Of a DNA stretch of 8,663 nt, positions 1-6,782 are shown piece by piece. A model generated the notes under the pieces. It saw nothing but the letters and a program-made list of their open reading frames with translations. It was not told the origin of the DNA and ran no database searches. Made by a program: the position numbers and the translations under genes. Each line of letters opens with the position of its first letter. The first letter of the stretch is position 1. This DNA comes from Clostridia bacterium (GTDB taxonomy: Bacteria > Bacillota > Clostridia > Oscillospirales > CAG-272), in contig JAGAFQ010000114.1 in NCBI GenBank assembly GCA_017612495.1, positions 1 to 8,663 of the forward strand. The letters are read 5' to 3'.

Positions 1-1
1 G

Positions 2-601
2 GTCTTTGACAAAGAGATAGATTATTGCGATAAAAATAAAACCGGCGAATACATCGACCTTTTGAAAGATGCCGAAATACCCGTATATTCGCCCGATATG
101 TCAAGCGCCGTTAAGCGTGAAATTTTGAACGCAAAAGCAAACGGCGACTCGGTCGGCGGATGTGTCGAATGTATCATAAACGGAGTGCCTGCCGGAATAG
201 GAGACCCCATTTTCGACGGTGTTGAGAACAACATATCGAAGATAATATTCTCAATACCCGGTGTCCGCGGCATAGAATTCGGCTGCGGCTTCAAATCGGC
301 GACTCTTTTAGGCTCCGAAAACAACGATCCCTTTGAGTATGACGATAAAGGACGCATCAAAACGAAAACGAACAAAAGCGGCGGAGTGCTCGGCGGCATA
401 ACGAACGGAATGCCCATAAACTTCAAAGTCGCATTCAAGCCCACGCCCTCCATTGCATCAAGGCAGCAGTCCGTGAGCCTTTCTTCTCAAAAATGCGCCG
501 ATATATCGGTCGGCGGAAGACACGATCCCTGCATCGCTCTGCGCGCGCTGCCGTGTGTTGAAGCGGCGGCGGCAATAGCGCTTTGCGATATGATGATTTA
601 A
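2..601 (+). CDS. aroC: Chorismate synthase, C-terminal part (5' end outside window)
   Basis: This is the last 199 residues of chorismate synthase, the FMN-dependent enzyme that removes phosphate from EPSP to make chorismate, the branch point to Phe, Tyr and Trp. The frame is open from the first bases, so the start lies upstream; the family is usually about 350-390 residues, so roughly half is missing. Family landmarks in order are a GGCVECIINGVPAGIGDP block, IPGVRGIEFGCGF, a GSENND motif, GGITNGMPI, FKPTPSI, and the C-terminal signature GRHDPCIALRALPCVEA, whose Arg-His-Asp belongs to the active-site/FMN region. It ends in TAA. The next gene starts 48 bases downstream and is also in the chorismate pathway, so this is one operon. 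I am very sure of the identity; regulation cannot be judged because the promoter is not in view. Confidence 0.96.
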   Translation, partial: VFDKEIDYCDKNKTGEYIDLLKDAEIPVYSPDMSSAVKREILNAKANGDSVGGCVECIINGVPAGIGDPIFDGVENNISKIIFSIPGVRGIEFGCGFKSATLLGSENNDPFEYDDKGRIKTKTNKSGGVLGGITNGMPINFKVAFKPTPSIASRQQSVSLSSQKCADISVGGRHDPCIALRALPCVEAAAAIALCDMMI

Positions 602-608
602 CGAAAAC

Positions 609-624
609 CGAAAGGCAACTTTCG
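609..624 (+). other. Small GNRA-tetraloop hairpin between aroC and the chorismate mutase gene
   Basis: CGAAAG and CTTTCG form a perfect 6-bp stem around a GCAA loop, which fits the GNRA tetraloop class. It starts seven bases after the aroC stop codon. No T tract follows, so it is not a standard intrinsic terminator. It may stabilise or help process the operon mRNA. The structure is visible in the sequence; the role is inference. Confidence 0.4.
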
Positions 625-631
625 CAAGAGC

Positions 632-638
632 GAGGGAG
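632..638 (+). promoter_or_regulatory. Ribosome binding site deciding the chorismate mutase start
   Basis: GAGGGAG lies 11 bases before the ATG at 650. The earlier in-frame GTG at 638 overlaps the last base of this site and so cannot use it. The ATG is therefore the better start, although the spacing is a little long. Confidence 0.6.
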
Positions 639-649
639 TGGTCAAAAGT

Positions 650-925
650 ATGAAAAACACTTTGGAAAAGTTGCGCAAAAGCAACGATAAGATAGACAAA
701 AAACTGATAAAACTCTTTTGCAAAAGAATGAAAAACTGCCGCGAAATAGGTGCTGTAAAAAAAGCGGAAAACGCGGAGATATTTGACGCAAAGCGAGAGG
801 CGGAGGTGCTTTCAAACAGCCGAAAATACGCAAACGGCGAATTTGAAAACTATGCTCTTGAATTTATGAAAAGCACCGTCGCTATCTCAAAGGAACTTCA
901 AAAAACGGAGCGTGAAAAACAATGA
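650..925 (+). CDS. Chorismate mutase, AroQ class, monofunctional
   Basis: This is a 91-residue all-helical protein of the AroQ chorismate mutase class, which rearranges chorismate to prephenate on the way to Phe and Tyr. Compared from memory with the E. coli chorismate mutase domain, the catalytic set looks complete: R9 (E. coli R11), R26 (R28), K37 (K39), D46 (D48), R49 (R51), E50 (E52), with S80 and Q84 matching S84 and Q88. No prephenate dehydratase, dehydrogenase or DAHP synthase domain is attached, so it is the free-standing form. The start is set at ATG 650 by the GAGGGAG site. Its TGA overlaps the ATG of the next gene in an ATGA, so the two are probably translationally coupled. I give no symbol because aroQ is also used for the type II dehydroquinase encoded downstream. 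Confidence 0.9.
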   Translation: MKNTLEKLRKSNDKIDKKLIKLFCKRMKNCREIGAVKKAENAEIFDAKREAEVLSNSRKYANGEFENYALEFMKSTVAISKELQKTEREKQ

Positions 926-2154
926 TTTTCGGTCTTGTCGGCAAAAAGCTTTCCCACAGTTTTTCGCCGAGAATTCACAAAGAGCTCGGCGGATATGACT
1001 ATCTTCTCTTTGAAAAAAGCGAAGATGAACTGAAAGATTTTATCAAAAACGGCGAATGGGATGCCTTAAACGTCACCGTGCCTTATAAAAAAACGGTCTA
1101 TGAGCTTTGCGACCGTATCGACAAGAGCGCAGAGCGTGTCGGATGCGTCAATACGCTTACAAAAAGAAACGGCAAGATTTGCGGCTATAATACCGACGTT
1201 TACGGCTTTTGTGCCGCGCTTTCTTTGAGCGGAGTCGACGTTTTCGGCAAAAGCGTTGCCGTTTTGGGCAGCGGAGGGGCATCGGCGGCGGTATGCGAAG
1301 CACTGAAGGAATTCGGCGCCGAGCCTTTTGTCATATCCCGAACGGGAAAAATCAACTACGGTACCCCCGAAAAATACAAAGACACCGATATCCTCGTGAA
1401 CGCCACCCCCGTCGGAATGTATCCCGACTTTTCGGGTGTGCCCGTAGATATAGATGTTTTTTCAAATCTTTCTGCCGTTTTCGACGTGATCTACAATCCG
1501 CTTAAAACAAGACTTTTGTGCGCGGCAAAAGAAAAGGGCATCCCCGTTTTTTCGGGTATGCCGATGCTGTATTTTCAAGCGGCGCGCTCTTATGAGATAT
1601 TTTTTGACACAAAGCTTTCTTTGAGCGAAGATGAGATAAAAAAATGCATAAAAAAGCTTGAATTCGATATGGCGAATATCGTGCTTATCGGAATGCCCGG
1701 CTGCGGCAAAAGCGAGACGGCAAAGACTTTGGCAAAGCGGCTTTGCAGGGAGTGTATCGATATCGATGACGAGATAGCAAAGCGCGCTGATATGAGCATT
1801 CCGGATATTTTTTCAAAATACGGCGAAGAGTATTTCCGCAATATCGAGAGGGAAGTTACAGATGAAATATCGCAAAAAAGCGGAGTTTTGATCTCCTGCG
1901 GCGGAGGTACGCCCATTTGCTCCCATAACCGCGAAAAGCTTATGCAAAACGGCATTTTCGTATATCTTGTGCGCGATACAAAAGATCTTGCCGTTGACGC
2001 AAGACCGTTGTCTATAGGCGCCGAAGCTCTTGAAAAAATCGAAAAAGAGCGCGCGCCCGTTTATGAAAAACTTGCCGATTTCAGCGTTTTGGTAGATGAT
2101 GACGTAAATATCACCGCGGAGCGGATATATAAAGCGTTTGGAGATTTGATATGA
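922..2154 (+). CDS. aroE/aroK: Fused shikimate dehydrogenase - shikimate kinase
   Basis: One 410-residue protein carries two consecutive shikimate pathway enzymes. Residues 1 to about 248 are AroE (3-dehydroshikimate to shikimate, NADPH): shikimate-binding SHSFSP at 11-16, NVTVPYKK at 50-57 with catalytic K56, GYNTD at 88-92 with catalytic D92, nucleotide loop GSGGAS at 116-121, SRT at 139-141 consistent with NADP preference, NATPVGM at 160-166, and Q219. Residues from about 250 are AroK (shikimate to shikimate-3-phosphate, ATP): Walker A GMPGCGKS at 257-264, the D280/D282 acidic pair, FRNIE from 305 with R306, CGGG at 326-329, lid RPL at 361-363, and R377-x3-Y381. M250 marks where a separate kinase would start, but no ribosome binding site precedes that ATG and there is no stop, so it reads as a true fusion. 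Both ends overlap neighbouring genes by ATGA. Confidence 0.95.
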   Translation: MIFGLVGKKLSHSFSPRIHKELGGYDYLLFEKSEDELKDFIKNGEWDALNVTVPYKKTVYELCDRIDKSAERVGCVNTLTKRNGKICGYNTDVYGFCAALSLSGVDVFGKSVAVLGSGGASAAVCEALKEFGAEPFVISRTGKINYGTPEKYKDTDILVNATPVGMYPDFSGVPVDIDVFSNLSAVFDVIYNPLKTRLLCAAKEKGIPVFSGMPMLYFQAARSYEIFFDTKLSLSEDEIKKCIKKLEFDMANIVLIGMPGCGKSETAKTLAKRLCRECIDIDDEIAKRADMSIPDIFSKYGEEYFRNIEREVTDEISQKSGVLISCGGGTPICSHNREKLMQNGIFVYLVRDTKDLAVDARPLSIGAEALEKIEKERAPVYEKLADFSVLVDDDVNITAERIYKAFGDLI

Positions 2155-2579
2155 AGAAAAAGATACTTATAATAAACGGCCCGAATATGAATATGCTGGG
2201 CATAAGAGAGCCGGAAATATACGGCAAAGAAAGTTATTTGGGTCTTGTCAAATATATAAAAGCATATTGCAAGGGCAAGAACGTAAAGCCGTATTTTTAT
2301 CAGTCAAATCACGAGGGAAAGATTGTTGATAAAATTCAAAAAGCCTATCGCCGTTTTGATGGGATCGTGATAAATCCCGCCGCATATACGCATACCTCCG
2401 TTGCGATAGCCGACGCGATAAAAGCCGTCGGAATAAAGACTTGCGAGGTGCATATTTCCGATATAAACCAAAGAGAAGATTACCGAAAAACATCTTTCGT
2501 ATCCGAGGCGTGTCAAATGACGATCACGGGACACGGCAAAGACGGCTATTGCGAAGCCTGCGACTTTTTGATCAAATAA
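2151..2579 (+). CDS. aroQ: 3-dehydroquinate dehydratase, type II
   Basis: This 142-residue protein matches the type II (dodecameric, flavodoxin-like) dehydroquinase in length and motifs. It converts 3-dehydroquinate to 3-dehydroshikimate, which feeds the AroE half of the preceding fusion. Visible landmarks are INGPNMNMLG at 8-17, REPEIYG at 19-25 with catalytic Y24 on the flexible lid, QSNHEG at 51-56, INPAAYTHTS at 74-83 with N75 and H81, EVHISD at 99-104 with H101, RE at 108-109 and R112, and a C-terminal GHGKDGY. The usual EVHxSN motif has Asp in place of Asn at residue 104, a mild departure from the consensus I know. The ATG overlaps the TGA of aroE/aroK, and this is the last gene of the operon. 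Also called aroD by function. Confidence 0.95.
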   Translation: MKKKILIINGPNMNMLGIREPEIYGKESYLGLVKYIKAYCKGKNVKPYFYQSNHEGKIVDKIQKAYRRFDGIVINPAAYTHTSVAIADAIKAVGIKTCEVHISDINQREDYRKTSFVSEACQMTITGHGKDGYCEACDFLIK

Positions 2580-2606
2580 AAAAACACCGCTTTGCGGTGT
2601 TTTTTT
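2578..2606. terminator. Bidirectional intrinsic terminator between convergent operons
   Basis: ACACCGC (2584-2590), loop TTT, GCGGTGT (2594-2600). The stem is preceded by a run of seven A and followed by a run of seven T, so it works as an intrinsic terminator on either strand. It overlaps the last bases of the aroQ stop and ends two bases from the mnmA stop, so one 29-base element serves both converging operons. Confidence 0.93.
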
Positions 2607-2608
2607 AC

Positions 2609-3661
2609 TTACACTATCGTTCCGCCGCCTATTACGGTGTCGCCGTCATAAATGACGAGCGCCTGACCCGGGCAGACAAGGCTTGACGGTGTGTCGAATT
2701 CGATATGGAGCGAATCTGTGTCGGTCTGAAAAACAGTTGCCGGGATCTCCGCTTGCTTATATCTTGTCTTGACCGTCGCCTTGATGGGCGAATCGAGTTT
2801 TTCATAGGCTATGAGATTGATGTTTTTGCAGTCCGCCGAATTTCTTTTGAGATCTTCTGCGGTGCCGAGTATTATTCTGTTGTTTTGAACGTCTTTTGAA
2901 ATAACGCGCAAGGGAGCGCTTGATGATATTCCGAGTCCTTTTCGCTGACCTACGGTATATGCGATGATGCCGCGGTGTCTGCCCAAGGTCTTGCCGTCGG
3001 TCGATACGAAATAGCCCTCGGGATATTCTTTATTTTTATAGCTCTTGATGAACGAAACGTAGTCGCCGTCGGGCACAAAGCAAATATCCTGACTTTCCGC
3101 TTTGGGATGTAAAAACAGTTTGTTTTCTTTTGCTATTTCATAAATTTCCTGCTTTTTATATGAGCCCAAGGGGAAAAGGGTGCACGCAAGCTGCGACTGT
3201 GTCAGCGAATATAAAACGTAGCTTTGGTCTTTGTTTTCGTCAATGCCTTTTTTGAGAAGATATCTGCCGTTTTCAAATTCAATTCGCGCATAGTGGCCGG
3301 TTGCCACAAAATCGCAGCCGATATCGAGCGCATGCTCCATAAGCTTTTTGAACTTCAATTTGCGGTTGCATTCGATGCAGGGGTTAGGAGTTTTTCCCGT
3401 TTCATAGGCGAGCACGAACGGCTCTATGACGCATTTTTCGAATTCGCCCGAGAAATTGCAGACCTCATAGGGAATATCGCAAATCTTTGCCGCATACCGC
3501 GCGTCTTCAATATCCCCCGATGTCGTGCAAGATACATCTTCGCCGCTTTTGCGCCAAAGTTTCATCGTGACACCGCGGCAATCGAAACCGCGATTTTTGC
3601 AAAGAAATGCCGTGACTGCCGAATCGACTCCGCCGCTCATGGCAATAAGAACTTTTTGCAT
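2609..3661 (-). CDS. mnmA: tRNA-specific 2-thiouridylase MnmA
   Basis: MnmA uses ATP to activate U34 of the Lys, Glu and Gln tRNAs and replaces oxygen at position 2 with sulfur delivered as a persulfide, helping accurate decoding in the cytoplasm. The 350-residue product has the PP-loop SGGVDS at 9-14, GKTPNPCIECN at 89-99 with C95, GHYAR at 122-126, DQSYVL at 145-150, and SQDICF at 190-195 with C194; C95 and C194 are the expected catalytic/persulfide pair. C-terminal beta domains follow and length is normal. Its ATG lies one base after the nadA stop, with a weak TAAGG about 10 bases upstream inside nadA, so translation is probably coupled. The sulfur donor (a cysteine desulfurase) is not encoded in the window. 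Confidence 0.96.
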   Translation of the reverse strand: MQKVLIAMSGGVDSAVTAFLCKNRGFDCRGVTMKLWRKSGEDVSCTTSGDIEDARYAAKICDIPYEVCNFSGEFEKCVIEPFVLAYETGKTPNPCIECNRKLKFKKLMEHALDIGCDFVATGHYARIEFENGRYLLKKGIDENKDQSYVLYSLTQSQLACTLFPLGSYKKQEIYEIAKENKLFLHPKAESQDICFVPDGDYVSFIKSYKNKEYPEGYFVSTDGKTLGRHRGIIAYTVGQRKGLGISSSAPLRVISKDVQNNRIILGTAEDLKRNSADCKNINLIAYEKLDSPIKATVKTRYKQAEIPATVFQTDTDSLHIEFDTPSSLVCPGQALVIYDGDTVIGGGTIV

Positions 3662-3662
3662 A

Positions 3663-4574
3663 TCAGCCGAGCCTTATCATCTCATCGATGCAGTGTCTTG
3701 CTTTTTCTATCGTGTCGCAATCAAGAGTGATCTCAAGACCGCCCTCACCTTTGAGCGCCGAATAAACGTCCATAAGAGTCGTGAGCTTCATATCATCGCA
3801 GACAAGCTTCTTCGAGAGGGGATAAAACTTCTTGTCGGGGCAGTCGAATTGCAGATGCTCAACGATGCTTATTTCCGTTCCGATGATGAATTCTTTCTTG
3901 TCGCTCTTCTTTGCAAAGTCGATGATGGCAGAGGTCGAGCCGACGAAATCAGCCTCGTTTACGACCTCTTTTTTACATTCGGGATGAACGAGCAAAAGGG
4001 CGTCTTTATGCGCACACTTTGCCGCTTTTGCCTCATCTGCGGTGATCTGCGCATGCACGGGGCAGCCGCCGTTTAGGAGCTTTATATTCTTTTCGGGAAC
4101 GTTTTCTGCAATATATCCGCCGAGGTTGCAGTCGGGTATGAAAAGAATGTTTTTGTTTTCCATATTGCGCACGATCTTGAGTGCCGAAGCGGAGGTAACG
4201 CACACGTCCGCGACCGTTTTGAGAGAAGCGGTCGTGTTGATATAAACGACAACGGAATAATCGGGATATTCCTTTTTTATCTTTTCGATATATTCGCGGC
4301 TCATTTGCTCCGCCATGGGACATCCGGCATCGCCGTTTGCCAAAACGACGCGCTTTTCGGGCGAGAGTATCTTTGCCGTTTCTGCCATAAAGCGAACGCC
4401 GCACATAAGAATGTTCTTGCAGCTCGTCTTTTTGGCATCAAGACTCAGTTTATAAGAATCGCCCGTGTAGTCGGCGACTTCCAAGATCTCTTCGCCCTGA
4501 TACGTGTGGGCGATAATGCAGACGTCTTTTTCTTTTTTAAGACGCAATATCTCATTTTTAATATCGTTTATCAT
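3663..4574 (-). CDS. nadA: Quinolinate synthase NadA (short form)
   Basis: NadA condenses iminoaspartate with dihydroxyacetone phosphate to give quinolinate for NAD synthesis, using a [4Fe-4S] cluster whose unique iron binds the substrate. I set the start at ATG 4574, giving 303 residues: GGAG lies exactly six bases upstream, whereas the longer reading from ATG 4586 has no ribosome binding site. The three single-cysteine ligands of the short NadA type can be placed at C85 (GDAGCPMAEQM), C171 (LNGGCPVHAQ) and C259 (LVCDDMKLTTL). Other family blocks are AHTYQ near the N-terminus, CGVRFMAETAKILSPEK, and GTEISIVEHL near 232-241. The length fits the roughly 300-residue class rather than the longer E. 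coli form. It lies between ychF and mnmA; nadB and nadC are not adjacent, which is unusual for clostridia. Confidence 0.96.
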   Translation of the reverse strand: MINDIKNEILRLKKEKDVCIIAHTYQGEEILEVADYTGDSYKLSLDAKKTSCKNILMCGVRFMAETAKILSPEKRVVLANGDAGCPMAEQMSREYIEKIKKEYPDYSVVVYINTTASLKTVADVCVTSASALKIVRNMENKNILFIPDCNLGGYIAENVPEKNIKLLNGGCPVHAQITADEAKAAKCAHKDALLLVHPECKKEVVNEADFVGSTSAIIDFAKKSDKKEFIIGTEISIVEHLQFDCPDKKFYPLSKKLVCDDMKLTTLMDVYSALKGEGGLEITLDCDTIEKARHCIDEMIRLG

Positions 4575-4580
4575 ATTGAA

Positions 4581-4584
4581 CTCC
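4581..4584 (-). promoter_or_regulatory. Ribosome binding site that fixes the nadA start
   Basis: On the minus strand GGAG is followed by six bases and then the ATG at 4574. The alternative upstream ATG at 4586 partly overlaps this site and has no site of its own. Confidence 0.75.
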
Positions 4585-4595
4585 ATTTGTTTTAG

Positions 4596-5708
4596 TTATA
4601 CGTTGAAACGGAAGAGCACGATATCTCCGTCCTGCATTATGTATTCCTTGCCCTCCGAACGAATGAGACCCTGATCTCTTGCGGCGCTCATTGAGCCGAT
4701 TCTTTCAAGGTCTGAATACGCGATGACCTCGGCTCTTATGAATCCGCGCTCGATATCGGTGTGTATCTTTCCTGCGGCTTTGGGCGCCTTTGTGCCCTTG
4801 ACTATGGTCCACGCGCGCACTTCGTCGGGACCGCCCGTCAAGAACGACACAAGACCGAGAAGCTCGTATGAGCAGCGAATAAGGCGGTCAAGTCCCGATT
4901 CTTCCATACCGAGATCGGCAAGAAATGCCTTTTGATCTTCTTTATCAAGCTCTGCGATCTCCTGCTCGGTCTTTGCGCAAATGGGCAGCACCTTGCTGCC
5001 TTCCTTTGCGGCGATATCGCAAACGATCTTATAATATTCGTTGCCGTCGGGATTTGCAACGCCTGTTTCATCCATATTTGCGGCATAGATGACGGGCTTG
5101 AGAGTCAGAAGATCAGATTCGGCAATGAGCGCTTTGTCATCGTCGGAACAGTCGAAAGTTCTTGCCGGCAAGCCCTTGTCAAGATGCTCAAGCAGTGCTT
5201 CGAGCACCTCCGCCTCGTGCAGAAATTTCTTGTCTCCGCCTTTTGCGTTCTTTTTTGCCTTGTCTATCCTGCGGCTCACCATATCGCTGTCGGATAAGAT
5301 AAGTTCTATGTTGATGCATTCGATATCGCCTGCGGGATCAACGGGAGCGGCGGTGTTCGCATCTTCAACGACGTGCATGATGTTGTCGTCGTCAAAACAG
5401 CGAACGACGTGGACTATGGCATCGGTCGAACGGATGTTGCCGAGAAATTGGTTGCCGAGTCCCGCGCCCTTTGAAGCGCCCTTGACAAGACCCGCAATAT
5501 CGACGAATTCGATGACGGCGGGAGTATATTTTTTCGGGTTATACATATTCGAGAGAAAATCAAGACGCTTGTCGGGAACGGTCACAACACCGACGTTGGG
5601 GTCGATGGTGCAAAAAGGATAGTTCGCCGATTCAGCCTTTGCGTTTGTCAGCGCATTGAAAAGTGTGCTTTTTCCGACGTTCGGAAGACCTACTATACCG
5701 AGTTTCAT
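4596..5708 (-). CDS. ychF: YchF/OLA1-type ribosome-associated P-loop ATPase
   Basis: This is a full-length (370 residues) member of the universally conserved Obg-related YchF/OLA1 family, which binds ribosomes and prefers ATP over GTP. The G1 loop GLPNVGKS is at 7-14, G3 DIAGL at 70-74 followed by the glycine-rich VKGASKGAGLGNQFL, and the G4 position reads NMDE at 211-214 instead of NKxD, which is the known reason for ATP preference. A helical insertion lies around 130-200, and a C-terminal TGS domain runs from about 285 to 370 and includes the conserved FIRAEV. The start ATG has AGGA eight bases upstream. It is the first gene of the ychF-nadA-mnmA operon; nadA starts 21 bases after its stop. 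In E. coli YchF is linked to stress responses; the role here is not shown by sequence. Confidence 0.97.
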   Translation of the reverse strand: MKLGIVGLPNVGKSTLFNALTNAKAESANYPFCTIDPNVGVVTVPDKRLDFLSNMYNPKKYTPAVIEFVDIAGLVKGASKGAGLGNQFLGNIRSTDAIVHVVRCFDDDNIMHVVEDANTAAPVDPAGDIECINIELILSDSDMVSRRIDKAKKNAKGGDKKFLHEAEVLEALLEHLDKGLPARTFDCSDDDKALIAESDLLTLKPVIYAANMDETGVANPDGNEYYKIVCDIAAKEGSKVLPICAKTEQEIAELDKEDQKAFLADLGMEESGLDRLIRCSYELLGLVSFLTGGPDEVRAWTIVKGTKAPKAAGKIHTDIERGFIRAEVIAYSDLERIGSMSAARDQGLIRSEGKEYIMQDGDIVLFRFNV

Positions 5709-5762
5709 TTTATATATCCTGCTTTCATTGTAAATCAGTTGCCGTGTTACGTATTAAATATC

Positions 5763-5791
5763 ATTATACAATATCATTTTCGCAAAGGCAA
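5763..5791 (-). promoter_or_regulatory. Sigma-A promoter for ychF-nadA-mnmA
   Basis: On the minus strand, -35 TTGCCT (5791-5786) and a perfect -10 TATAAT (5768-5763) are 17 bases apart, the optimal spacing. Transcription would start near 5756, giving a leader of about 50 bases before the ychF ATG. This is the strongest promoter match in the window. Confidence 0.8.
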
Positions 5792-5831
5792 TATATTTAT
5801 CGTTTTTTGGCGGCACTATTTTGATTTTTTG

Positions 5832-5866
5832 TTGATTTGTCGCCGAAGATATGCTAAACTTATTAT
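5832..5866 (+). promoter_or_regulatory. Probable sigma-A promoter region for proC
   Basis: Two overlapping candidates exist: TTGATT (5832-5837) with 17 bases to TAAACT (5855-5860), and TTGTCG (5837-5842) with 18 bases to TATTAT (5861-5866). Either gives a short leader to the proC start at 5900. The sequence is A+T rich, so I cannot choose between them. A TTGATTT heptamer occurs twice, 11 bases apart (5821-5827 and 5832-5838). Confidence 0.45.
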
Positions 5867-5899
5867 GTTTGATAAAATATTCACCCACGGGAGGGCAAA

Positions 5900-6715
5900 A
5901 TGAAAAAACGCATAGCATTTTTGGGCTGCGGGAATATGGCAAGTGCCATAATCGGCGGCATATTAAAAGCAAATATCGTTTGCGATGAAGACATAAACGT
6001 TTTTGACGTGAACAAGACACAATATGAAAAATTCAAAGATACGAAGATAAACACATTCGATACCGCCGCAGATGCCGTTTCGGGAGCGGATTATATAGTT
6101 TTGGCGGTCAAGCCGCAGAACTATGCCGATCTGCTTTGCGAGCTTTCAAAAACCGCCGGCGACGTATCGTCCAAGACGTTTATTTCCATCGCGGCAGGGG
6201 TCAGCACATCGTCGATTTGCGCACGTTTCGGCAAAGATCTTAAAGTGGTGCGCACCATGCCCAACACTCCGCTTTTGTATTCGAGCGGAACTACCGCTCT
6301 TTGCAAAAACAAATTCGTTTCAGACGAAGACTATGCCTTTGTGCGCGGCATCTTTGCGGCATCGGGAACGGTCTTTGACCTTGAAGAAGAAAAGATGAAT
6401 GCCATAATTTCCGTAACGTCATCATCTCCTGCATACGTTTATCTTTTCATAAAGAGCATAATCGAGGGCGCAAAAGAGCAGGGCTTTGATGAAGCAAAAA
6501 TAAAAGACGCCGTTTGCGATATGGTCATAGGCTCCGCAAAGATGTTAAAACAGAGCCCCAAAACGCCCGACGAGCTCATAAATATGGTCACGTCTCCCAA
6601 GGGCACGACCGAGAGGGCGATGAACGTGCTTTATGAAGCAAAGCCCATAGAAACGATGAAAAGGGCAATGGAAGAATGCACTAAAAGAGCCGACGAACTT
6701 TCAAAGCTCGTTTGA
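5900..6715 (+). CDS. proC: Pyrroline-5-carboxylate reductase
   Basis: ProC performs the last step of proline synthesis, reducing 1-pyrroline-5-carboxylate with NAD(P)H in the cytoplasm. The 271-residue product is family length. An N-terminal Rossmann domain begins with FLGCGNMASAI at 7-17, followed by LAVKPQ at 68-73 and the conserved RTMPNTP at 118-124. The C-terminal helical dimerisation and substrate domain carries SSSPAY at 174-179 (commonly SGSGPAY) and VTSPKGTTERA at 230-240. The residue before the glycine in that signature is Lys where Gly, Ala or Asn is usual, but the rest is intact and I expect activity. GGGAGGG ends four bases before the ATG, a very strong ribosome binding site. It is transcribed divergently from ychF, and no terminator is visible before the next gene. 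Genes for glutamate kinase and glutamyl phosphate reductase (proB, proA) are not in the window. Confidence 0.95.
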   Translation: MKKRIAFLGCGNMASAIIGGILKANIVCDEDINVFDVNKTQYEKFKDTKINTFDTAADAVSGADYIVLAVKPQNYADLLCELSKTAGDVSSKTFISIAAGVSTSSICARFGKDLKVVRTMPNTPLLYSSGTTALCKNKFVSDEDYAFVRGIFAASGTVFDLEEEKMNAIISVTSSSPAYVYLFIKSIIEGAKEQGFDEAKIKDAVCDMVIGSAKMLKQSPKTPDELINMVTSPKGTTERAMNVLYEAKPIETMKRAMEECTKRADELSKLV

Positions 6716-6723
6716 CCGGTAAG

Positions 6724-6751
6724 TAATTTTTATATTTTTGTGTCATATAAT
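6724..6751 (+). promoter_or_regulatory. Possible promoter before the SpoIIM-like gene (sigma-E-like or sigma-A)
   Basis: CATATAAT (6744-6751) matches the sporulation sigma-E -10 consensus CATACAnT at all but one fixed position. TAATTTT (6724-6730), 13 bases upstream, matches the -35 consensus KMATATT at six of seven positions. The same -10 contains a perfect sigma-A TATAAT, but no good -35 is at the right distance for sigma-A. The region is A+T rich, so chance similarity is a real risk. The position is right for a short leader to the ribosome binding site at 6773. Confidence 0.3.
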
Positions 6752-6782
6752 TTGACTGACAGGACATGTATCGGAGGATTAT

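Noticed and set aside
638..649. GTG start at 638 for chorismate mutase
   Set aside because: It overlaps the GAGGGAG site that best serves ATG 650.
1669..2154. Separate shikimate kinase gene starting at M250 of the fusion
   Set aside because: No Shine-Dalgarno-like sequence precedes the ATG at 1669 and the frame is continuous with AroE without a stop.
3525..4076. Long plus-strand open frames across mnmA and nadA (also 3224-3730)
   Set aside because: They are antisense to clearly conserved genes, have no ribosome binding sites, and their translations resemble no family I recognise.
4575..4586. Longer nadA start at ATG 4586 (four extra residues)
   Set aside because: It has no ribosome binding site, while ATG 4574 has GGAG at six bases.
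5089..5622. Plus-strand open frame of 177 codons antisense to ychF
   Set aside because: It is a shadow of the highly conserved ychF; its Ser/Arg-rich translation is a typical complement artefact.
6712..6757. TTGACC (6712) and TTGACT (6752) as sigma-A -35 boxes around the proC/SpoIIM-like gap
   Set aside because: Neither has a -10 at 16-18 bases: TTGACC is 28 bases from TATAAT, and TTGACT would place the -10 in the ribosome binding site.
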